Shown: positions 35,253-44,581, numbered from the stretch's first letter. The stretch: 64,000 nt of DNA from CBDCVY01 sp965223245 (GCA_965223245.1 CBDCVY010000013.1:2356001-2420000), one strand, 5' to 3'. Notes: generated by a model not told the origin, from the letters alone. Translations and numbers: made by a program.

Positions 35253-36692
35253 ATGAAAAAAACTTTTACTTCCCTCATTGGAATTATTCTGTTGTGCGTC
35301 AGCACTCATGCTTACGCCGTGACGGATACGTTCACTAACCCGGAGGACAGCTATGTTAGCGAAACCTCTACGACTCAAAACTACGGTACAGAAACTACCT
35401 TGATCGCTGATGGTGTTTCGCAAGACCCGAGCACGGGAACCTACGGTGAAGTGGTTGCCCTCATGCAATGGGATGTTTCTTCCATTCCTAACACGGCAAC
35501 CATTACCGGCGTTTCTGTCACACTTAATTACTCCGATGCCAGCGCCGCTCCTTATAATTTTTATGCGCAAAATACAGGTTGGTCCGAAGGCTCGGTTACA
35601 TGGAATGACCTGGATCAAGGCGCTGATATTTTAGGCAGTGTTCCTCCGTTTAGTTTCAATACTGTCACCCATGCGTTAAATGCCGATGGAATCGCCTTAG
35701 TGCAGGGCTGGGTGGACGGTTCCATTGCAAACAATGGACTCATCATCCGCAGTGGCGGCACCAACAATGGTATCGTGATGGACTCCAAAGAATCCGGCGG
35801 CACCGTTCCAACATTAGAAATCACTTATACTGACGACGGCTCTGGCCCTCCAACTATCAATCAACTTCTGACACGAATCGAACAGCTCGAAGCCTTACTT
35901 GCAGGCGTGAGTCGCACTGAAAATAAAATTATATTCGAAGGGATGAATGTGCAAATTGTCAACGGACTTGGAGCCACCAACGGGAACCCTACTTATTCAA
36001 CCGAAACAGACCTGGAAAAAACTGAGGTGAACGGCCTTGGAAATTTAATTGTGGGTTATAACGAGGAATCTTCTATTAATACTTTCATTCAGAAAACCGG
36101 CTCCCATAACGTTGTCATTGGCCACGGGCATAACTATTCAAGCTTTGGAGGATTGGTTGTTGGTCAGGATAACCAAATTTTTGGGGCTTATTCAAGTGTC
36201 AGCGGAGGTTGGAGGAATTCAGCAGGAAGCGTCTGGTCCAGTGTTAGCGGGGGTATGCTAAATACCGCTGGGGTCACCCTCACTAACTCTAGGGCACCAA
36301 GTGTAAGTGGAGGCATTGAAAATATTGCCTGGGGGAATTACTCAAGCGTCATGGGAGGTTTCCAAAATGAAGCATATGGAAACACATCAACCATCAATGG
36401 AGGTTCTTTGAATAGAACTTATGATTATTTCAGTAGTGTAAATGGAGGTTATAGTAATTGGGCGCAGGGAGGTCATTCCAGTATAAGTGGCGGTTCTTTT
36501 AATAGAACGGCTGGATTAAGGTCTCACGTGAGTGGTGGGATCAATAACGAAGCAAATGGAGAAGACACTGTTGTAAGTGGGGGTTGGAACAATATTGCAG
36601 AAGGAAATTATTCAACCGTAAGTGGTGGTCAAAACCGCACCGCCTCCGGAGAGTTTGACTGGGTGGCGGGGAGTTTGTTTGAAGATGACTAA
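35253..36692 (+). CDS. DNRLRE + YadA-head-like repeat secreted protein (copy 3)
   Basis: A 479-residue paralog with signal peptide (STHAYA end), DNRLRE domain (DSYVSETSTTQNYGTETTL, near-identical to copy 1 here, about residues 27-200), coiled-coil segment (LLTRIEQLEALLAGV), VNGLGATNGN and NGLGNLIVGYN joints, then about ten repeats of SSVSGGxxN. One repeat is lengthened by five residues (MLNTAGVTLTNSRA). It ends FDWVAGSLFEDD. The DNA of its 5' end is much closer to copy 1 than the rest, suggesting gene conversion. The hairpin after copies 1 and 2 is missing here; a dispersed repeat starts 16 bases after the stop instead. Confidence 0.85.
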   Translation: MKKTFTSLIGIILLCVSTHAYAVTDTFTNPEDSYVSETSTTQNYGTETTLIADGVSQDPSTGTYGEVVALMQWDVSSIPNTATITGVSVTLNYSDASAAPYNFYAQNTGWSEGSVTWNDLDQGADILGSVPPFSFNTVTHALNADGIALVQGWVDGSIANNGLIIRSGGTNNGIVMDSKESGGTVPTLEITYTDDGSGPPTINQLLTRIEQLEALLAGVSRTENKIIFEGMNVQIVNGLGATNGNPTYSTETDLEKTEVNGLGNLIVGYNEESSINTFIQKTGSHNVVIGHGHNYSSFGGLVVGQDNQIFGAYSSVSGGWRNSAGSVWSSVSGGMLNTAGVTLTNSRAPSVSGGIENIAWGNYSSVMGGFQNEAYGNTSTINGGSLNRTYDYFSSVNGGYSNWAQGGHSSISGGSFNRTAGLRSHVSGGINNEANGEDTVVSGGWNNIAEGNYSTVSGGQNRTASGEFDWVAGSLFEDD

Positions 36693-37233
36693 CTTTTCAA
36701 CCTAAAACCCCTGAAGGTGAATCACCCTATCCCTCTTTAGGAAAGAGGGAATACATCCACTTCCAATTTTTATATTTTCTTCTGAAGGAGTTCTTTATAT
36801 ATAGGACCAATCAAACTTAGAAAAGGTTCTGTCGATTCGGCGTTCTCACCAACTCATTAAGAATCAAATTTGCCTCTGACGGCTAGTCAGTCATCGAAAA
36901 TAATAGTTGTCTCTCATGGCGAGTGAGTGCCTGCGGCGGTTCGCCGCAAACCCCTGGAGGTCAATCACCCCAGCCCGGCCCCCCGGCCGGCGGGAACATT
37001 CTTTTGCGATGATTTAATTTCAATGCTATATCTTCACAAAGTTTTCGAATATTCCTGCTGCCTCCAATCGCTAGATTGGAAAAGAGGGGGCACATCTATC
37101 TTCAATTTCTAAATTATTTTCTAAAGGCAATCTCAACTTGTGGAAAGTTTTTGAGCATTCGGGTTTCACAGAAACTCATCGGATATCCATTTGGCCTGTG
37201 GGCGCTGGCCCGCTGCCTTCGGGCGTGGCCCGG
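36693..37233 (+). repeat. Multi-module hairpin repeat array
   Basis: Forward cores at 36709-36727 and 36952-36970. Modules in order: CCCTCTTTAGGAAAGAGGG, a CTGACGGCTAGTCAG hairpin (near 36874), CTCATGGCGAGTGAG (36913-36927), GCGGCGGTTCGCCGC (36933-36947), core, a CCCGGCCCCCCGGCCGG hairpin, then a conserved linker and CCAATCGCTAGATTGG (37064-37079). This is the clearest example of several different hairpins strung on conserved linkers. No gene inside. Confidence 0.75.
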
Positions 37234-37614
37234 TTAACCCTTGGCTTCGAAGTCGTCTTCGACGAGTTTGGCGGTGCCGTCTTCCTGAACCACCCACAGC
37301 TCTTTATGGATCACGCCTTGAGCTTTGTTCATTTTCCAACCAGACTTGAGGATCGCGCTTTTTTCATCGATCACTTCAATGACCGGGTCAATGTACTCCA
37401 CACCCGTGAAACCATCGCCAATCAGTTTCTCCCAAAAATCAAGTATCGCTTCGGTACCGTTAAACGTTCCGAACGGTCGCGCGTGCATGACAGCGTTTTC
37501 GGTATACTGCGCGGCGCAGCCGGCGGCATTGCCGGAATTAAATGCATTCTTCCATTGTTCACTGGCTTGTTTCACTGCATTGAGGACAGCGGTTTTTTGT
37601 TCTTGTGTGGTCAT
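37234..37614 (-). CDS. NTF2-like (SnoaL/DUF4440-type) protein
   Basis: A 126-residue protein of the usual size for this fold. The N-terminal helix (LNAVKQASEQWKNAFNSGNA), the CAAQYTENAVMHARPFGTFNGTEAILDFW stretch in segments, and the C-terminal strands ending in KLVEDDFE match the small cone-like NTF2 domain used for ligand binding or isomerase-like chemistry. No catalytic residue can be assigned. It lies about 80 bases after the VOC gene on the same strand, so the two may be co-transcribed. Confidence 0.8.
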   Translation of the reverse strand: MTTQEQKTAVLNAVKQASEQWKNAFNSGNAAGCAAQYTENAVMHARPFGTFNGTEAILDFWEKLIGDGFTGVEYIDPVIEVIDEKSAILKSGWKMNKAQGVIHKELWVVQEDGTAKLVEDDFEAKG

Positions 37615-37695
37615 GAGGTTCTCTAGTGTTTAAGTTAAATTGAATTGATCGGATGCTCAGATCGATTATAAAAAAAAGATATTTTGTCTTGTTAC

Positions 37696-38127
37696 TTAAA
37701 ATCCTTCCCAACGAAATTCGCCATTGGGACCGAGTTTTGAAAAAGGATTGTACGCCACTTCCCAAAAGTTTCCATCGGGATCGGCGAAGTGCCCGGAGTA
37801 GCCGCCCCAGAAAACGGTTTCCGCCGCTTTGATTATTTTACCACCTACCCTCTCGGCTTCCTGCATGGTTTGGTCGACTTCTGCTTCCGAACCCACGTTG
37901 TAAGCCAGCGTGAATGCGGAAACTTTGGGACGCGGCTCCGTAACATCAACTTCCTTGGCAAACTTATCCCACGGGTACAACGCCAGCACCATGTTTTGAA
38001 TATTATACGCGACGATTTCTTCGGCCTGATCTTCGGAAGCCACCTTCCAACCCAGTGCGTCGTAAAACGCTCGCGACTTTTTCATATCAGAAACACATAA
38101 AGTGATAAGGCTAACACGTTGCTCCAT
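37696..38127 (-). CDS. VOC (glyoxalase/bleomycin-resistance fold) family protein
   Basis: A 143-residue single-domain protein with AGGAG before the ATG. It shows the VOC pattern: an N-terminal strand LITLCVSDMKKSRAFYDALGW, then a GYSGHFADPDGNFWEVAYNP C-terminal element. Such proteins use a paired beta-alpha-beta module, often with a metal ion, for diverse small-molecule reactions; the substrate here is unknown. Probably transcribed with the NTF2-like gene downstream. Confidence 0.88.
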   Translation of the reverse strand: MEQRVSLITLCVSDMKKSRAFYDALGWKVASEDQAEEIVAYNIQNMVLALYPWDKFAKEVDVTEPRPKVSAFTLAYNVGSEAEVDQTMQEAERVGGKIIKAAETVFWGGYSGHFADPDGNFWEVAYNPFSKLGPNGEFRWEGF

Positions 38128-38199
38128 TGTTCCAACTCCTGATTGCAGAAAGTTTTTATATTAACCGGATTGCTTCCTATAAAAAAGAAACGTTTTTAA

Positions 38200-38562
38200 A
38201 AAGTTGTAGAAAGGAGAAATCCTCTGCAACGTATTGCTGCCGGCCCACGGCCGGCGGGAATAATTTATTTGCAATGTGTTTTCTTGCAAACTGGATCGTC
38301 AGAAAATCTTTCTCCGCGTTTTCTTTCATTCTATCTATAAGCCCTGAAGGTGAATCCCCCAGCCCGGCTCCCAGCCGGTTGGAGCATTCTTTTGCGATGA
38401 TTTTATTTCAATGCAATTACTTCACAAAGTTTTCGAATATTCCTGCTCCATTCAATCGTTAGATTAGAAAAGCGGGAACGCATCGGCTTCCACTCTACAA
38501 TTTTTTCTAAAGATAAAACTTGAGAGCAACTGGGGTCGACCAATCACCCGATTGGGAATCTA
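38200..38562 (+). repeat. Modular hairpin repeats
   Basis: A unit at about 38235-38345 matches the tandem units of 24275-24520 (GCCGGC-type hairpin followed by TTGCAATGTGTTTTCTTGC). The core lies at 38342-38360, followed by a second hairpin, CCGGCTCCCAGCCGG, and the GCGATGATTTTATTTC linker. A CATTCAATCGTTAGATTAG element near 38450 is a decayed CCAATCGCTAGATTGG module. No supported gene. Confidence 0.7.
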
Positions 38563-40065
38563 TTAACTGGTCTTGGTGCATTTGTTGTCCCATTTTGGGT
38601 CACCGGTAGTCCCGTAGACTCGGTAACACACATCCCCTTTGGGATGCGGGACCCTGGTTTTATCGAAAATGGTTTTCCACACACCGCCTTTTCTGAAAAT
38701 ATTGCCTGTGTCTTCTTCTGCTTTTACGTGAATGGATGTGGCATCTGCCGGTAAATCAAACGTCATACTTTTATCGGCGAGACCTCGTTTACCGGTATTA
38801 CATTGGATTAAGTCATTGGCTTTGGCAGTGCAATCGCCCATTAATACGGGCGATGCAGATTGGGTTTTAGAAACATAAGCGAGTGAAAACTTGGCGACAT
38901 AACCCACGCCGAATCGCATCACAAACTTAATCGACCCTTTCACTTTCGGGTTGTGCGGAGTGACCGGTTTCTCAAAGTTTAAGTTCACAGTGTTTGGCGT
39001 TTCCGTAACATCCGGTTTGCCGTCTTTACTGCTTACTTTGAGAACTCTCATCTCATCATTTACAAACCTGGCCAGCAAAAACTTACTGCGGATAGCGGAG
39101 CCACAAAAAAACACAGGGATTTCTCCGTAGACACTTTTCATTCCGTTTCTAAGATATAATCCACCACTTCCATTTTTTTCGCCGAGCTGGGTATGCCAAT
39201 GTCCGGCGAATACTGCGGATACACCGTATTTTGTAAGAATCTCTTTGAAACGATCTTTGTCCGCTTGAGAACTTTTACTAAAATTGCCATCCGCATCATG
39301 CATGCTGAGGATAATGGCTTTGCCGGCATTTCTGGCTTTGGCAAGGTCCAACTCCAGCCAATCGAGAGACTTTTTGATGTTAACTAAATTGGTCGTCGCC
39401 CCGGCAACATCGTACCCTCTAAATTTTCTTTCGTAGGCCGGGTAATTGTTGAGCTGCACAAAATGAATTCGTCCTTCATCCCATGAATAGGAAAAACTTC
39501 CAGTATAAATGTTGGTAACCAGTCCGGTTTCATGCTCTTTTTTTCCATGAGAGTTAACAATTTTTCCTGCCTTTTTTAAATCGTAGATGACGTAGTGCAT
39601 ATAATCGACCATGCGTATGCCACAATTGTTTTCATGGCAGCCACTCACACCGGCTTTGGCGAGGTCTTTATCTTTGCGAATATTGTTATCGTAATCATGA
39701 TTACCTAACCCCGGATAAAGCTGCGGCTTCAACTGATCCCAGATACGTCTGTATTCCTTATACTGGTTTGCTTGCCCATACTCGGTAAGGTCGCCATTCA
39801 TAACCACACCTTTAACATTATTATTAGTTGCCAAAGTGTTTATACTTTTCATTTGATCTTCGTTATTTTGGGTCGCCAGCTCATTATCTGCGGTTGAATT
39901 GGATGTAGACGTTTCTTTTTTTTTGGAGACATTGTAGATCCGATTCCACTGCGGGTCGGATGCGAACACATAATAAAAATCATCATTCGCTTGCGTGAGA
40001 CTCACTTGCGTGAATAAAAAGAATAAGAGAAAGAGCAGGGATGCGGTGCTTCGGTATTGTTTCAA
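38563..40065 (-). CDS. Secreted metallophosphoesterase
   Basis: A 500-residue protein. The start is a TTG at 40065 with GGAGG six bases upstream. Signal peptide about residues 1-26 (TQVSLTQA end). The calcineurin-like metal-binding motifs appear in order: FASDPQW (about 35), MNGDLTEYG (about 88), GLGNHDYDNN (about 120), ILSMHDADG (about 252) and FAGHWHTQ (about 286). This is a complete set for a two-metal phosphohydrolase with a periplasmic or extracellular site. A C-terminal beta domain (about 370-500) with paired Cys follows. Likely role: phosphate release from organic phosphates or nucleotides; specificity unknown. It is followed by repeats and preceded on the same strand by a membrane protein gene. 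Confidence 0.85.
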   Translation of the reverse strand: MKQYRSTASLLFLLFFLFTQVSLTQANDDFYYVFASDPQWNRIYNVSKKKETSTSNSTADNELATQNNEDQMKSINTLATNNNVKGVVMNGDLTEYGQANQYKEYRRIWDQLKPQLYPGLGNHDYDNNIRKDKDLAKAGVSGCHENNCGIRMVDYMHYVIYDLKKAGKIVNSHGKKEHETGLVTNIYTGSFSYSWDEGRIHFVQLNNYPAYERKFRGYDVAGATTNLVNIKKSLDWLELDLAKARNAGKAIILSMHDADGNFSKSSQADKDRFKEILTKYGVSAVFAGHWHTQLGEKNGSGGLYLRNGMKSVYGEIPVFFCGSAIRSKFLLARFVNDEMRVLKVSSKDGKPDVTETPNTVNLNFEKPVTPHNPKVKGSIKFVMRFGVGYVAKFSLAYVSKTQSASPVLMGDCTAKANDLIQCNTGKRGLADKSMTFDLPADATSIHVKAEEDTGNIFRKGGVWKTIFDKTRVPHPKGDVCYRVYGTTGDPKWDNKCTKTS

Positions 40066-40110
40066 CGGTTGCCTCCTTGAAAATGTGGTGTTGGAAAATT
40101 AAAATTTGAA

Positions 40111-40866
40111 TTATTCGCAAGTCACTTCTGAAGTTGGAGAAAACGTAGCCCGGCCGACGGCAAAGACGACTTTGTTAACAGCAGGGGACGTTTTGAGGCA
40201 TGCGGCGGAAATTTTTAGTTCGCCTGAAAAGGCCTCCGGCTTATCTTTTAAATGCAGTTTCCACTTCAACAGTTGTTCGGTTTTCGAATTACCCGCTCGG
40301 CATGTTTCGATTTCGGTTTCGCCGTTTTCAGCCAAGGTTTCCAGCGCTTTGGCAATCTGCGCCATTTGTTTTGCTCGAATTGTGCCCTGACATTTTTGGT
40401 GGTCCGGAGCAGGGCCGGTACTGATCCATTGACGCTTGGGAGAATCCACTTCCATTTTTACCCGCAGGTAGGGATCTTTAATCACGATTTGCTCCAGCGA
40501 AACTGAATAGGCTGCAATGTTTTCGTATTCACTTTCCGGATCCAGACGTGCTTGCTGCGCTTTGGCAAAATTTAAATAAACAAAAACAGAAATCACCGCA
40601 GCGATCAAGAAGCTTACAATAGACAACCTTCGTAAACTTTTTCCGTTCAGCTTGAAGCTTAGGATTAAACTGATTCCAAAACCTATGACTGCTCCGCCCA
40701 AAATATATCCAAGCGCATCCAGCATTCCATCCAAATTCTGTTTTTCGACCAGCATCCCACTCAACCCACCGCCTGCATAAAGTCCAAGAAACGTGAAGCC
40801 GAGCACTAATAAAATACTGAAAATAATACGGTTGGAACTGCTTTGAGATGAGTCGGGTAAATTCAT
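40111..40866 (-). CDS. Membrane protein of unknown function
   Basis: A 251-residue protein with three hydrophobic helices in the first 120 residues (about 13-35, 47-69 and 82-102) and a soluble C-terminal domain with four Cys (about residues 163, 192, 223 and 250), probably periplasmic and disulphide-linked. Located 45 bases upstream of the phosphoesterase gene on the same strand. I do not recognise the family. Confidence 0.6.
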   Translation of the reverse strand: MNLPDSSQSSSNRIIFSILLVLGFTFLGLYAGGGLSGMLVEKQNLDGMLDALGYILGGAVIGFGISLILSFKLNGKSLRRLSIVSFLIAAVISVFVYLNFAKAQQARLDPESEYENIAAYSVSLEQIVIKDPYLRVKMEVDSPKRQWISTGPAPDHQKCQGTIRAKQMAQIAKALETLAENGETEIETCRAGNSKTEQLLKWKLHLKDKPEAFSGELKISAACLKTSPAVNKVVFAVGRATFSPTSEVTCE

Positions 40867-41149
40867 GTTCTAAACTTATTGAAGTGCACTCAATATCTAT
40901 TGAAGGATTGCGAACCCAAGTATAACAATTTTGCCAGTGGGGAGCATTGTGGGTTTTGCTCAAACTTTAAAAACCCCTTTTCTTTTTAATAACTTTACTA
41001 TTGAGTTTAGTGAATTCAAAACCTTCATATTCTCACCTTAATAAAAGTGGTATCTTCTCTTATTTTTTTAAGATAATATAGGATATCTTACAATTTAATT
41101 TCCTTTGGGAGAGGGAAAGTAGAGAGGCAACGACCTTGGGAGGGGAAAC

Positions 41150-41221
41150 ATGTCTCTGGATAAGTGGTTATTCATTTTCTTTATTGCGATGCTAACAATC
41201 GGATGGATTAAATTCATCTAA
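41150..41221 (+). CDS. Very small single-pass membrane peptide
   Basis: A 23-residue frame, MSLDKWLFIFFIAMLTIGWI plus KFI, with a strong ribosome-binding site (GGGAGGGG) five bases before the ATG. It is almost entirely one hydrophobic helix, like known small membrane proteins that modulate larger partners. It sits upstream of another short gene on the same strand. Coding status rests on the ribosome-binding site and hydrophobicity only. Confidence 0.5.
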   Translation: MSLDKWLFIFFIAMLTIGWIKFI

Positions 41222-41318
41222 CGCCGAAGCTGCGTTTCGTCATTGTTGGTTTCCCTTCCGTTATCATTCCGTTTAATTTCCTTATTAACATTATTCCATT
41301 GACCTGGAGGGGGTTCTA

Positions 41319-41519
41319 ATGGGGGATGAATTTAATAAAGATTGGTTCTGGTCTGACGATGCTATCGAGTACTTAGAAGAATTTGAAACCACTCTTTATA
41401 AAATCATAAGAAAGCATGCCATCAAATTAGTCATCGAAGAAAACAAGGAAGTCATCACCAAAGATGACTTGAGAAGTTTTATGGAGAAGGTATTAGATGA
41501 AATGAATAAATTGACTTAG
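41319..41519 (+). CDS. Small helical acidic protein
   Basis: A 66-residue protein with GGAGGGGG upstream of the ATG. It is acidic, helical and ends in a pattern KLVIEENKEVITKDDLRSF typical of a short helix-loop-helix, faintly like histone-fold or EF-hand-like loops; I cannot confirm either. Good ribosome-binding site and coding-like composition support it. Confidence 0.6.
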   Translation: MGDEFNKDWFWSDDAIEYLEEFETTLYKIIRKHAIKLVIEENKEVITKDDLRSFMEKVLDEMNKLT

Positions 41520-41637
41520 TTTCCTTCCCGATTTTCATTTTCCAACAAATACACCTACAATCCCAATTAACTTAAAAATCGAAAAAAATCCTTGCCAGTG
41601 GAAATTACCAATCCGGTATTTCACTTTTCTTCCCCGC

Positions 41638-42471
41638 TTACTTTTTGACGGCAGACTTCATCTCAGCATCGAATTTCATAAGAGTTTTTACCAGAAAGTT
41701 TTGATGAACCAAAGTGACATTAATTTCTTCAGCCAGCAACTTGCTTCCAGGTAAGGAAAGAATTTCTGCGCGAATGGTGAGCCCGCAGGCTTCACTCCAG
41801 GAATGATCCCCGGCAAACCAAAGTTTGGGATTATTGACACACCGTTGTATAAACACATCGGGACCGGTGATGGGTTTTCCGTCGGCGGCAAAGATCCAGT
41901 CCAGGTTGATAGCACCTTTTTGATGCGTGGCACTGAACAAACCGGATTCCGTTTGCCGCATGTGAGGCTTCCCATACTTTTCCACCAAGGTTTTCTCCAG
42001 ACTCGCCACGGTCGGGTTTTCCCCGTCTATAAATCGCGTACGTTGCCAAAAACTGACTGCGACTTCCTGGCCCTGGGTTCCGATGAACCCTACCATAATC
42101 TCGTTGGTGACTTCTTTTCTTCCACGAAACCTTTTACCATAGGTTTCGCAATCTACATAGCTGCCCTTGGTTTCTCGGCTTCGCCGTTTTTGACTTTCTT
42201 CTTGAGAACAGGGAATTCCATTCAAACCACGCACCAACTGACGCTGAGCCGCACTCTGTTTTTGCCGAATCCATTTGTGGGAAGTTCCTATACTTTCAAC
42301 ATCGGAACGTTTCTTTAAAATAGCAACCACTTCTTCGTAACTCATTCCGGTTGTGAGTCCCACAATATCGGCTGCCTTGGAGCCCTGTGGCCACCCTGCA
42401 ATTGGATAAAAAGTTGCCATCCAAAATATTATGAGGCTCATCAAGAACCTGTGCCAAGATGTTTTATTCAC
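41638..42471 (-). CDS. Exported protein of unknown function
   Basis: A 277-residue protein with a GTG start at 42471. Signal peptide about residues 1-30. The sequence GLTTGMSYEEVVAILKKR (about 38-55) resembles the start of SmpA/BamE-like or DUF-type periplasmic domains in which a T.GMS.EEV.A.L motif is common. Cys pairs at about 89/109 and 213/231 could form disulphides. Single gene on the minus strand. The BamE-like resemblance is limited to that motif. Confidence 0.6.
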   Translation of the reverse strand: MNKTSWHRFLMSLIIFWMATFYPIAGWPQGSKAADIVGLTTGMSYEEVVAILKKRSDVESIGTSHKWIRQKQSAAQRQLVRGLNGIPCSQEESQKRRSRETKGSYVDCETYGKRFRGRKEVTNEIMVGFIGTQGQEVAVSFWQRTRFIDGENPTVASLEKTLVEKYGKPHMRQTESGLFSATHQKGAINLDWIFAADGKPITGPDVFIQRCVNNPKLWFAGDHSWSEACGLTIRAEILSLPGSKLLAEEINVTLVHQNFLVKTLMKFDAEMKSAVKK

Positions 42472-42609
42472 AAAATCATTCCCTTAAAGATGAATCGAAA
42501 GTTGGAATTTATAAAATGAAAAGAAACCATATTAGAAAAATTTTAAGTTTGGCACTTGGTAAAGTCAAGTTAAACGCCAAAGGGAGTATTGTTTATTTTG
42601 AAAAGCTTT

Positions 42610-43092
42610 CTAACTTTGGGATACGGTCTGCGGGTGAGCGGTCCATCGAATCGCCACCCACATTCTCCAGTAATATATGACTTCAATAATTGAAGATATA
42701 AAAAAACTTTCCTCATCTAACCATTGGGGAACTCCTCCTATTTCTTCGTCGGCAATAACTAGAATTCCAAATATTCCGATATAAATGAGAATAATTTTAA
42801 TGAAAACAGGAAAATTCAAGCAAATAAATCGATCTATGAACTCAGAGTTATCCCCCTCTTTATTCACGCGATAGCAAAGAAAGGTACCCAAAACCCCTAA
42901 ACATATAGTTAAACCAGAATGAACTAAGTCCTCTATTCCCTCAGAAGGCTCAGAACCATTGGGAAAAAAGTTTATTTCATATATTAAATAGGAAGTGGCC
43001 ACAAAGAATAAAAAATAAGGCAGCTTTTCACCCTGGGTCAGGGTGCCCTCTTTTAAACGGGTTGCCAGCGCTTTTGTATTCCAAAAATACAT
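42610..43092 (-). CDS. Integral membrane protein
   Basis: A 160-residue protein with GGAGG upstream of the ATG and three to four hydrophobic segments (about 25-43, 58-75, 94-113 and 130-148). No catalytic motif and no recognised family. Upstream, 43093-43453 holds no supported gene. Confidence 0.6.
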   Translation of the reverse strand: MYFWNTKALATRLKEGTLTQGEKLPYFLFFVATSYLIYEINFFPNGSEPSEGIEDLVHSGLTICLGVLGTFLCYRVNKEGDNSEFIDRFICLNFPVFIKIILIYIGIFGILVIADEEIGGVPQWLDEESFFISSIIEVIYYWRMWVAIRWTAHPQTVSQS

Positions 43093-43453
43093 GGAGCCTC
43101 CTTTTCCTTTCCTTAATAAAAGCTCAGTCTATCATAGTTTTGAAACAAATCTTATTTTTATTGAGTTCTCCTTCAGACATCGCCTCCAGTTGACCTCATC
43201 GAGAAGTTACGGCTCGGATTGACCTTCGTTTCTTTCGGTCAAATGGATACCGCGGATCAGACGGCACCGCCACCTCCAATAATTGTTTTACTTCATCGAA
43301 TTTATCATTTGAATTTGTCATGACTCCGTCTTTTTTAAGGGTAGTGTTTATCGGAAAACGAATGAAGTGTAATTTTTTGCAGCATCATTGAATATATGAA
43401 AATTACATATTAATCTGTTTTTCACTTTAATCCATTTTTTTATCCGGGAAAAC

Positions 43454-44581
43454 GTGTCAAAAAATCAGGAACAATCTGTTTTAATCATTGATGGCAATCG
43501 GTTTGATGTCATTCTTGCTTTAAGTTGTCTTTATCAAGTTCCTCATTACAAAACTCATGTGTTAGCCACAGATTCTCAAACTCCGCTGACTGCCAGTCGA
43601 CTTCCCGCTTCCTTTCATATAAGAGAAACCAATCAAGATGAAGACAAAATCCAAACCATACGCGAAGTCGCCGGCAAAGTAGGCGCCACTCTGCTCATGC
43701 CCGTCAGCCGATTGGGAACCTATTTCACGATCAAAAATTTGCAAGCTCTTAAAGAAATTGCGCCGGTGGTTCCTGTGCCTCCCTTAGGTTCGTTTGAAAT
43801 TGCTGAAAACAAGGGGATGCTCGCCTCTTTTTTAAAAGATAACGATCTACCTATGCCACCCACTCTGCATTGTAATTTTGATACGCATTTTTTCGAAGAC
43901 CTGAGCACCATGCAGTTTCCGGTGTTACTGAAACCTTATATCGGCACCAATGGACAGGGAATTCGCGAATTTAAGGATCATCTCTCTCTGGAACAATTTC
44001 TTCATGAAAACCGGGATACTTTAAAACCCTGTGTGATCCAAACTAAATTACGTGGAAAAGAAATGGCGGGCAACGTACTGGCAAAGGATGGTGAAATTCT
44101 GGCGCATTCGTTTCAGCAGGAATTCATACCCAACCCGGTCCCATATCGTTATCCCAGCGCGGTTAAATTTGCGCACCATCCGGAAGCGTTTGAGCTGGTT
44201 CAGCAATTGGTATCGAAACTGAATTGGAGCGGCGTGGCCAACTTTGGACTTTTTATTGATTATGATGACAACAAAAAAGTCAAAGTGGTCGAAATCAACC
44301 CAAGATATTGGGCTCGCTTGCGTGGATCGCTTAAGGCCGGAATTAACTTTCCGCATCTCGCCTGTTTGGCGGGGCTGAACCAGCCACTACCCCCGAACAA
44401 ATATAAAAACTGTAAGTTTGTCGAGCTGCAGGATTGGCTCAACATTTTAATTTATTCTTCCCGGCGCACGGATTTGCTGAAACTCGGCCCAACGGCCATA
44501 GGTTGGCGCTACGTCCTGCAAGATCCCCTTCCTTTTTTCAAAAAGGTATCCGACAAATTGAAATCTCTTGTAAAACGATAA
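43454..44581 (+). CDS. ATP-grasp family ligase
   Basis: A 375-residue protein with a GTG start. N-terminal Rossmann-like part (VLIIDGNRFDVILALSCLY), then the ATP-grasp core: LKPYIGTNGQGI (about 160-171), WSGVANFGLFIDYDD (about 257-271) and VVEINPRYWARLRG (about 277-290) with the acidic metal ligands. Such enzymes form amide or similar bonds through an acyl-phosphate made from ATP; resemblance is to carbamoyl-phosphate-synthase-like and PylC-like members. The substrate is unknown and no biosynthetic partner is next to it. Confidence 0.88.
   Translation: MSKNQEQSVLIIDGNRFDVILALSCLYQVPHYKTHVLATDSQTPLTASRLPASFHIRETNQDEDKIQTIREVAGKVGATLLMPVSRLGTYFTIKNLQALKEIAPVVPVPPLGSFEIAENKGMLASFLKDNDLPMPPTLHCNFDTHFFEDLSTMQFPVLLKPYIGTNGQGIREFKDHLSLEQFLHENRDTLKPCVIQTKLRGKEMAGNVLAKDGEILAHSFQQEFIPNPVPYRYPSAVKFAHHPEAFELVQQLVSKLNWSGVANFGLFIDYDDNKKVKVVEINPRYWARLRGSLKAGINFPHLACLAGLNQPLPPNKYKNCKFVELQDWLNILIYSSRRTDLLKLGPTAIGWRYVLQDPLPFFKKVSDKLKSLVKR

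Noticed and set aside
32238..36661. Regularly spaced 45-base repeats in the DNRLRE genes, considered as a CRISPR array or satellite
   Set aside because: They are in-frame codon repeats (15 residues) with variable third bases, not conserved repeats with unrelated spacers.
42459..42680. 73-codon frame between two minus-strand genes
   Set aside because: Overlaps the 3' end of the membrane protein gene and the 5' end of the exported protein gene; not protein-like.
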